This document shows, piece after piece, positions 53,793 to 57,387 of a stretch of DNA of 57,387 nucleotides. The notes beneath the pieces are model-generated. The model searched no databases, was not told where the DNA came from, and saw nothing but the letters and a program-made list of their open reading frames with translations. Location of the stretch: contig JAQUUX010000006.1 in the NCBI GenBank assembly GCA_028693705.1, positions 1 through 57,387 on the forward strand, given 5' to 3'. This DNA comes from Lachnospiraceae bacterium. GTDB taxonomy: Bacteria; Bacillota; Clostridia; Lachnospirales; Lachnospiraceae. Both the position numbers and the translations under genes were made by a program. Position 1 is the first letter of the stretch; every line of letters starts with the position of its first letter.

Positions 53793-53807
53793 ACGTAAAC
53801 GATTCTG
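53793..53807 (+). promoter_or_regulatory. LacI/CcpA-like operator upstream of the two-component genes
   Basis: ACGTAAACGATTCTG matches the LacI-type word at 212 and 439 at 12 of 15 positions, with the same central CG. It lies 50 bases before the response regulator start, next to a possible -10 (TAGAAT, 53822-53827). It could be a catabolite-control site. Confidence 0.35.
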
Positions 53808-53857
53808 AAACAAACCTATGATAGAATACAGAAAATGGGGTAAAGGAGCAGACGAAT

Positions 53858-54526
53858 ATGATCCGGATATTAGTAGTGGAAGATGATACTGAGTTAAACA
53901 AAACAGTATGTTCTTATTTGAATAATAGTGGTTTTCAGACAACCGGCTGTCCGGGGGCAGAGGAAGCTTATGATGCCATGTATAACAGTCTGTTTGATCT
54001 GATCGTGTCAGATATCATGATGCCAAAGATAGATGGATTTGAATTTGCCAGAACGATCAGAGAGGTGAATAAGACCATTCCTATTTTATTCATGTCTGCA
54101 AAAGATGATCTGCCGTCAAAGCAGAAAGGGTTTCAGCTGGGAATCGATGATTATATGGTAAAACCGGTGGATCTGGATGAACTGCTTCTACGGGTAAGAG
54201 CTCTTCTTCGCAGGGCAAATGTAGAAATGGAAAGAAAGATCACAGTCGGGAATCTGACAATGGACGCAGATGCAATGACGGCTACGATAAATGAAAATGA
54301 GATTCCGGTTACCACCAGGGAGTTTAATATTTTGTATAAGCTATTATCCTATCCGAATAAGACTTTTTCCAGAGGACAGCTCATGGATGAATTTTGGGGA
54401 AGGGACAGTGATACCAGTTTGCGGGCAGTTGATGTATATGTGACCAAGCTTAGAGATAAATTTTCCGAATGTGACGGATTCAAAATCGTTACGGTCAGAG
54501 GATTGGGATATAAATCAGTTATTTAA
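53858..54526 (+). CDS. OmpR/PhoB-family response regulator
   Basis: This 222-residue protein has an N-terminal receiver domain with the acidic pocket (VEDD), the phosphoacceptor Asp in SDIMMPKIDGFE (about residue 52) and Lys in DDYMVKPVD. The C-terminal winged helix ends RAVDVYVTKLRDKFSE and TVRGLGYK. AAAGGAG precedes ATG 53858. It is followed 17 bases later by its histidine kinase. The genes controlled are unknown. Confidence 0.94.
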   Translation: MIRILVVEDDTELNKTVCSYLNNSGFQTTGCPGAEEAYDAMYNSLFDLIVSDIMMPKIDGFEFARTIREVNKTIPILFMSAKDDLPSKQKGFQLGIDDYMVKPVDLDELLLRVRALLRRANVEMERKITVGNLTMDADAMTATINENEIPVTTREFNILYKLLSYPNKTFSRGQLMDEFWGRDSDTSLRAVDVYVTKLRDKFSECDGFKIVTVRGLGYKSVI

Positions 54527-54543
54527 GGGGCAGGAGAAAAAGT

Positions 54544-55605
54544 ATGAATGAGGGCATGCAGGTAAGGCAATCACATTTCCCGGTGAAAATCTTCGGGGCA
54601 ACTTTAGGAATCATGCTGTTAGTAGCAGGGATTCATATGGGAATCATTCAGACATTCAGACATCTTCAATTAAACGGATGGATACAGACTGCTATTGTGA
54701 TGATGTACTGGATAATCATGGCTGTTGCATTCACCGCGTTTACAAGGCAGCAGATGATAAGTACATATGAAAAGCCCATGCAGGAGCTGGCAAAAGCTAC
54801 AGATGCAGTTGCCCATGGGGATTTTTCAGTGTACATGCCGTTACTGCACACGCCGGACAAGCTTGACTATCTGGATATTATGATCATGGATTTTAACAAA
54901 ATGGTGGAGGAGCTTGGAAGCATTGAAACCTTGAAAACGGATTTCTTTTCCAATGTATCCCATGAGATTAAAACACCCTTATCAGTGGTTTCAAACCATG
55001 CACAGCTTTTAAAATCCGGAGGGAACCTGACTAACGAACAAATGGAATCTGTAGAAGGAATCTTAGTCGCATCCAGGAAGCTATCCAATCTGATTACCAA
55101 TATGCTGAAATTAAATCGGTTGGAAAAACAGAACATTCAGCCGAAAATGGAAGAATATGATCTTTGTCAGCAGTTATGCGATTGTATCCTGCAATTTGAA
55201 AGCGGCTGGGAAGAAAAGCAAATAGAACTGGATGTGGATATGGAGGATCAGGTCACGGTAAAAGCAGATCCCAACCTCATGGAGCTGGTATGGAATAATC
55301 TGCTCAGTAATGCTCTCAAGTTTACAGAGGCAGGCGGAACAGTCAAAATCAAAGAAGAATCAACAGAAGAATCGGTGCGCATAGAAATAACTGACAGCGG
55401 ATGCGGTATGAGTAAAGAAACTAAGAATCATATTTTTGATAAATTTTATCAGGGAGATACATCCCATGCAACGGAAGGAAACGGTCTTGGAATGGCACTT
55501 GCACTTCGGGTGCTGCAGTTGTCAGACGGGGATATATCTGTAGACAGTGAGTTAGGTAGAGGAACTACATTTTCAGTAACTTTGCCCAAAAAAGAGGAGC
55601 AGTAA
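54544..55605 (+). CDS. Sensor histidine kinase
   Basis: This 353-residue membrane kinase has two hydrophobic segments (about 14-35 and 44-62) with almost no external loop, so it is an intramembrane-sensing type. A HAMP-like linker follows. The phosphoacceptor is in FFSNVSHEIKTPLSVV (about residue 140); the N box is NNLLSNALKFT, and the G boxes are DSGCGMSKE and GNGLGMALAL. It pairs with the preceding response regulator, and a small membrane protein follows two bases later. Confidence 0.93.
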   Translation: MNEGMQVRQSHFPVKIFGATLGIMLLVAGIHMGIIQTFRHLQLNGWIQTAIVMMYWIIMAVAFTAFTRQQMISTYEKPMQELAKATDAVAHGDFSVYMPLLHTPDKLDYLDIMIMDFNKMVEELGSIETLKTDFFSNVSHEIKTPLSVVSNHAQLLKSGGNLTNEQMESVEGILVASRKLSNLITNMLKLNRLEKQNIQPKMEEYDLCQQLCDCILQFESGWEEKQIELDVDMEDQVTVKADPNLMELVWNNLLSNALKFTEAGGTVKIKEESTEESVRIEITDSGCGMSKETKNHIFDKFYQGDTSHATEGNGLGMALALRVLQLSDGDISVDSELGRGTTFSVTLPKKEEQ

Positions 55606-55607
55606 GT

Positions 55608-56153
55608 ATGAATGAAATGAATCGTGCAGGAGCCGACTATATTGGATATGAATATAAGGAACTGGTGGTAGAGAAAAAAGAGGTTTCTTTTTATTTAGAC
55701 GGATTTGAAAACTTTGGTTGGGAAATCGATGAAAGGCAGCCGGAGATCGTAGAAAGCAACAAAAACGGAAAAACAGTTATCCGATTAAAACGAAACAGAA
55801 AGATCATGAATAAAGCGGAGCTCACCAGATTGCAGCGAAATTTTGAGGATTGCATGAGACAGATGAACAGTCTGGAGAACTCAAAAACAAGTTTGGCAAC
55901 GGCTGCTTCCCTTTTACTGGGAATTCTTGGTACCGCATTTATAGCGGGATCCACATTTGCTGTCACCCATGAGCCGCCATTGATTTTACTTTGCATAATA
56001 TTGGCAATTCCTGGATTTATGGGCTGGCTGGCTCCCATTTTTATCTATAAAAGGCTTGTTCTAAAGAAAACAAATGAACTTGCGCCCATGATTGAACAAA
56101 AGCAGGATGAAATATATGAAATCTGTGAAAAGGGACACAAGCTGCTGTTATAG
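55608..56153 (+). CDS. Small two-helix membrane protein of the two-component operon
   Basis: This 181-residue protein has a polar N-terminal domain (about 1-95), two hydrophobic segments (about 97-119 and 123-150) and a short basic/helical tail. It begins two bases after the kinase stop, so it is clearly co-transcribed. I do not recognise a characterised family, although similar proteins accompany Firmicute two-component systems. It may be a target or accessory sensor of the kinase. Confidence 0.75.
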   Translation: MNEMNRAGADYIGYEYKELVVEKKEVSFYLDGFENFGWEIDERQPEIVESNKNGKTVIRLKRNRKIMNKAELTRLQRNFEDCMRQMNSLENSKTSLATAASLLLGILGTAFIAGSTFAVTHEPPLILLCIILAIPGFMGWLAPIFIYKRLVLKKTNELAPMIEQKQDEIYEICEKGHKLLL

Positions 56154-56322
56154 AAAGGTTGGATATGAGAGGGGATCTTTTAGGGAAATTAAATTAATCA
56201 AATTGGAAAAATAGAACAGGTAAATAATGCATTAACAGATCGGAGATGTTAGAAATATCGTTGAAAAATAAACAAAATTAATAATTTACAAATAAAACTT
56301 CGACAAAATAGAAATATTCAAA

Positions 56323-56375
56323 TGCCATAATAATCACATCAGCAAGAGAGATGCGATTATTATGGCAATTCTTTT
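56323..56375 (+). terminator. Long-stem terminator downstream of the two-component operon
   Basis: Arms 56323-56340 and 56350-56367 pair at 17 of 18 positions and are followed by ATTCTTTT. It lies 170 bases after the membrane-protein stop and 42 before the next gene. The 264-base gap around it shows no other feature. Confidence 0.8.
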
Positions 56376-56416
56376 AACTTTGAGCTGACTTGCTTCTATT
56401 TTAAAAGGAGTTATGT

Positions 56417-56761
56417 ATGGAAAAAACAAATAGTAAAATTATCACGGTTTTGCTTACCAGGTATTACAGCACATTTTCAAACTTTATCTATTATGTTACG
56501 GGGAGAGGTTATACACATGCGTCCATATCTTTAGGTAATGCAGAAGCTTTGTCATATTCGCGTATTGGCGTAGTATTTTGTCTGTTACGTATTCCATTCA
56601 AAATCCGTAATCGTTATTTTTGTTCACAGTTCGTCGCAGAGACATTACAGCAAACGGAATCTGTGAAATTAAGCAAAAAGGCATCACTGTATTTACCAAA
56701 TGAGCTCCCAAAGGTATTAGAGTGTCAGCACTGTCTCAGGGGAATTTCATTTGCATCATAA
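56417..56761 (+). pseudogene. Internally deleted YiiX/papain-like (NlpC/P60 superfamily) protein
   Basis: The reading frame codes 114 residues. The N-terminal half (KIITVLLTRYYSTFSNFIYYVTGRGYTHASISLG) and the C-terminal half (IPFKIRNRYFCSQFVAETLQQ) match the two ends of permuted papain-like YiiX-type proteins, with the catalytic His in YTHAS and Cys in YFCSQF. Relatives are usually about 170-190 residues; roughly 60-70 central residues appear to be missing, in frame, after LSYSR. It is likely a decayed gene, though both catalytic residues survive, so a short functional form is not excluded. Confidence 0.6.
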
Positions 56762-56781
56762 ATCAGTTATTCGGCTACATT

Positions 56782-57198
56782 TCATAGATCTTTACACATC
56801 CATACATGAGGGCACCCTTCTACAGGATGGGGTTCCCCATGTATCTGATAGCCCTGCTTTTTATAGAAATCAGAAGCTTTGCACTGGGCAGATAACCCTA
56901 CATGCAGCCCGCCTTGATTACGAATCTCACGTTCGGCATTATCTATCAAAATGGCACCATAATGTTTTCCTCTATATTCTTTGAGGACAGCTAATCTGCC
57001 GATGGCAAAGCAGGATTTGGCATCCGAATAGAAAAATCTGCAGGTTGCAACAGGCTTATCATTTTCCCAAATAACAATATGAGTTGCATTATGATCCGTG
57101 GCATCAAATTCATTTTTGAAGCCCTGTTCCTCCATAAAAACACTTGTGCGGATAGCCTTTGCCGCTTCCGGTAATTCATCATACATTTTAATTTCCAT
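56782..57198 (-). CDS. GNAT-family N-acetyltransferase
   Basis: This 138-residue acetyltransferase resembles the YjcF/ElaA-like group. The acetyl-CoA loop is IGRLAVLKEYRGKHYGAILI, and the C-terminus has FYKKQGYQIHGEPHPVEGCPHVWM. A ribosome site AAGGAG precedes ATG 57198. The acceptor substrate is unknown. It converges on the truncated papain-like gene. Confidence 0.9.
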   Translation of the reverse strand: MEIKMYDELPEAAKAIRTSVFMEEQGFKNEFDATDHNATHIVIWENDKPVATCRFFYSDAKSCFAIGRLAVLKEYRGKHYGAILIDNAEREIRNQGGLHVGLSAQCKASDFYKKQGYQIHGEPHPVEGCPHVWMCKDL

Positions 57199-57338
57199 TT
57201 GTATTCTCCTTTTCTAAATGAGAGAATTTCATAATTCATAGACCTTGATTTTACTGATGCTTCAGAGCATATAAAAAACAACTTACCCCGATCCGATATA
57301 TATTTTGTCAAATATTATCCACATCGAAAGGAGATAAG

Positions 57339-57387
57339 TTGCAAAATATGTATCGACAACAATCATTGATTACTTTAGACCAGTTCT
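57339..57387 (+). mobile_element. Start of a probable IS transposase, cut by the window edge
   Basis: AAGGAG (57328-57333) precedes TTG 57339, which opens a frame reading MQNMYRQQSLITLDQF. This resembles the start of IS5/IS1182-type transposases of Clostridia (QQSL-x-L-x-x-F). Only 16 residues are inside the window, so the family cannot be fixed. The AT-rich segment before it may include the left inverted repeat. Confidence 0.5.

Noticed and set aside
1-57387. CRISPR array, tRNA or rRNA genes
   Set aside because: No regularly spaced direct repeats, cloverleaf-like sequences or rRNA signature stretches were noticed by eye; a tRNAscan or Infernal run would be needed for certainty.

Overview
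The window is low-GC chromosomal DNA from an anaerobic gut-type Firmicute, most likely a Lachnospiraceae (Clostridia). The grounds are the gene families, the AGGAGG-type ribosome sites, Ala/Thr/Glu-rich linkers behind lipoprotein signals, ABC sugar importers without their own ATPase, a T-box leader on ileS, and repeated carbohydrate and nucleoside scavenging loci. No rRNA, tRNA or CRISPR array was seen. This assignment is inference from family resemblance, not a database match.

Layout. (1) 0.2-8.2 kb: a LacI-regulated operon with a sugar ABC importer, a GH1 beta-glycosidase, a nucleoside hydrolase and a ribokinase. (2) 8.2-10.6 kb: a compact operon of XRE regulator, soluble VirD4/TraG-like ATPase and catalytically complete ClpP-like protease, closed by a terminator; this is the best candidate for an undescribed system. 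(3) 10.6-21.4 kb: a pectin utilisation locus with two AraC regulators, GH105 unsaturated uronyl hydrolase, a three-gene ABC importer, cytoplasmic GH28 exo-polygalacturonase, a YesL-like protein, a CE8 pectin methylesterase and an acetylesterase-like hydrolase. (4) 21.5-31.8 kb: MATE exporter, nicotinate phosphoribosyltransferase, a decayed Rpn-family nuclease gene, a T-box-controlled long-type ileS, and glycogen phosphorylase. (5) 31.9-48.6 kb: Nudix enzymes, an MBL-fold hydrolase, an M20 amidohydrolase, then purine salvage (DeoD, a BMP-type nucleoside ABC importer, TatD hydrolase, adenine deaminase, a PfkB kinase and an amidohydrolase of the SAH/MTA deaminase group). Long palindromic repeats lie between tatD and the adenine deaminase gene. 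(6) 48.8-57.4 kb: an aconitase-family hydratase, a candidate structured leader RNA ahead of an EF-hand protein, an XRE/KilA-N pair with visible operators, a two-component system with a small membrane protein, an internally deleted papain-like protein, a GNAT acetyltransferase, and the first codons of a probable IS transposase at the right edge.

How it works together. The organism appears to import plant oligosaccharides and glycosylated or free nucleosides, cleave them in the cytoplasm (GH1, GH28, GH105, nucleoside hydrolase, DeoD, adenine deaminase), and feed the products into kinases and central metabolism. Regulation is local: LacI and AraC proteins for sugars, a T-box for tRNA-Ile charging, and several unexplained RNA-like hairpins. 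The VirD4-ClpP operon does not fit this metabolic picture and has no conjugation genes around it.
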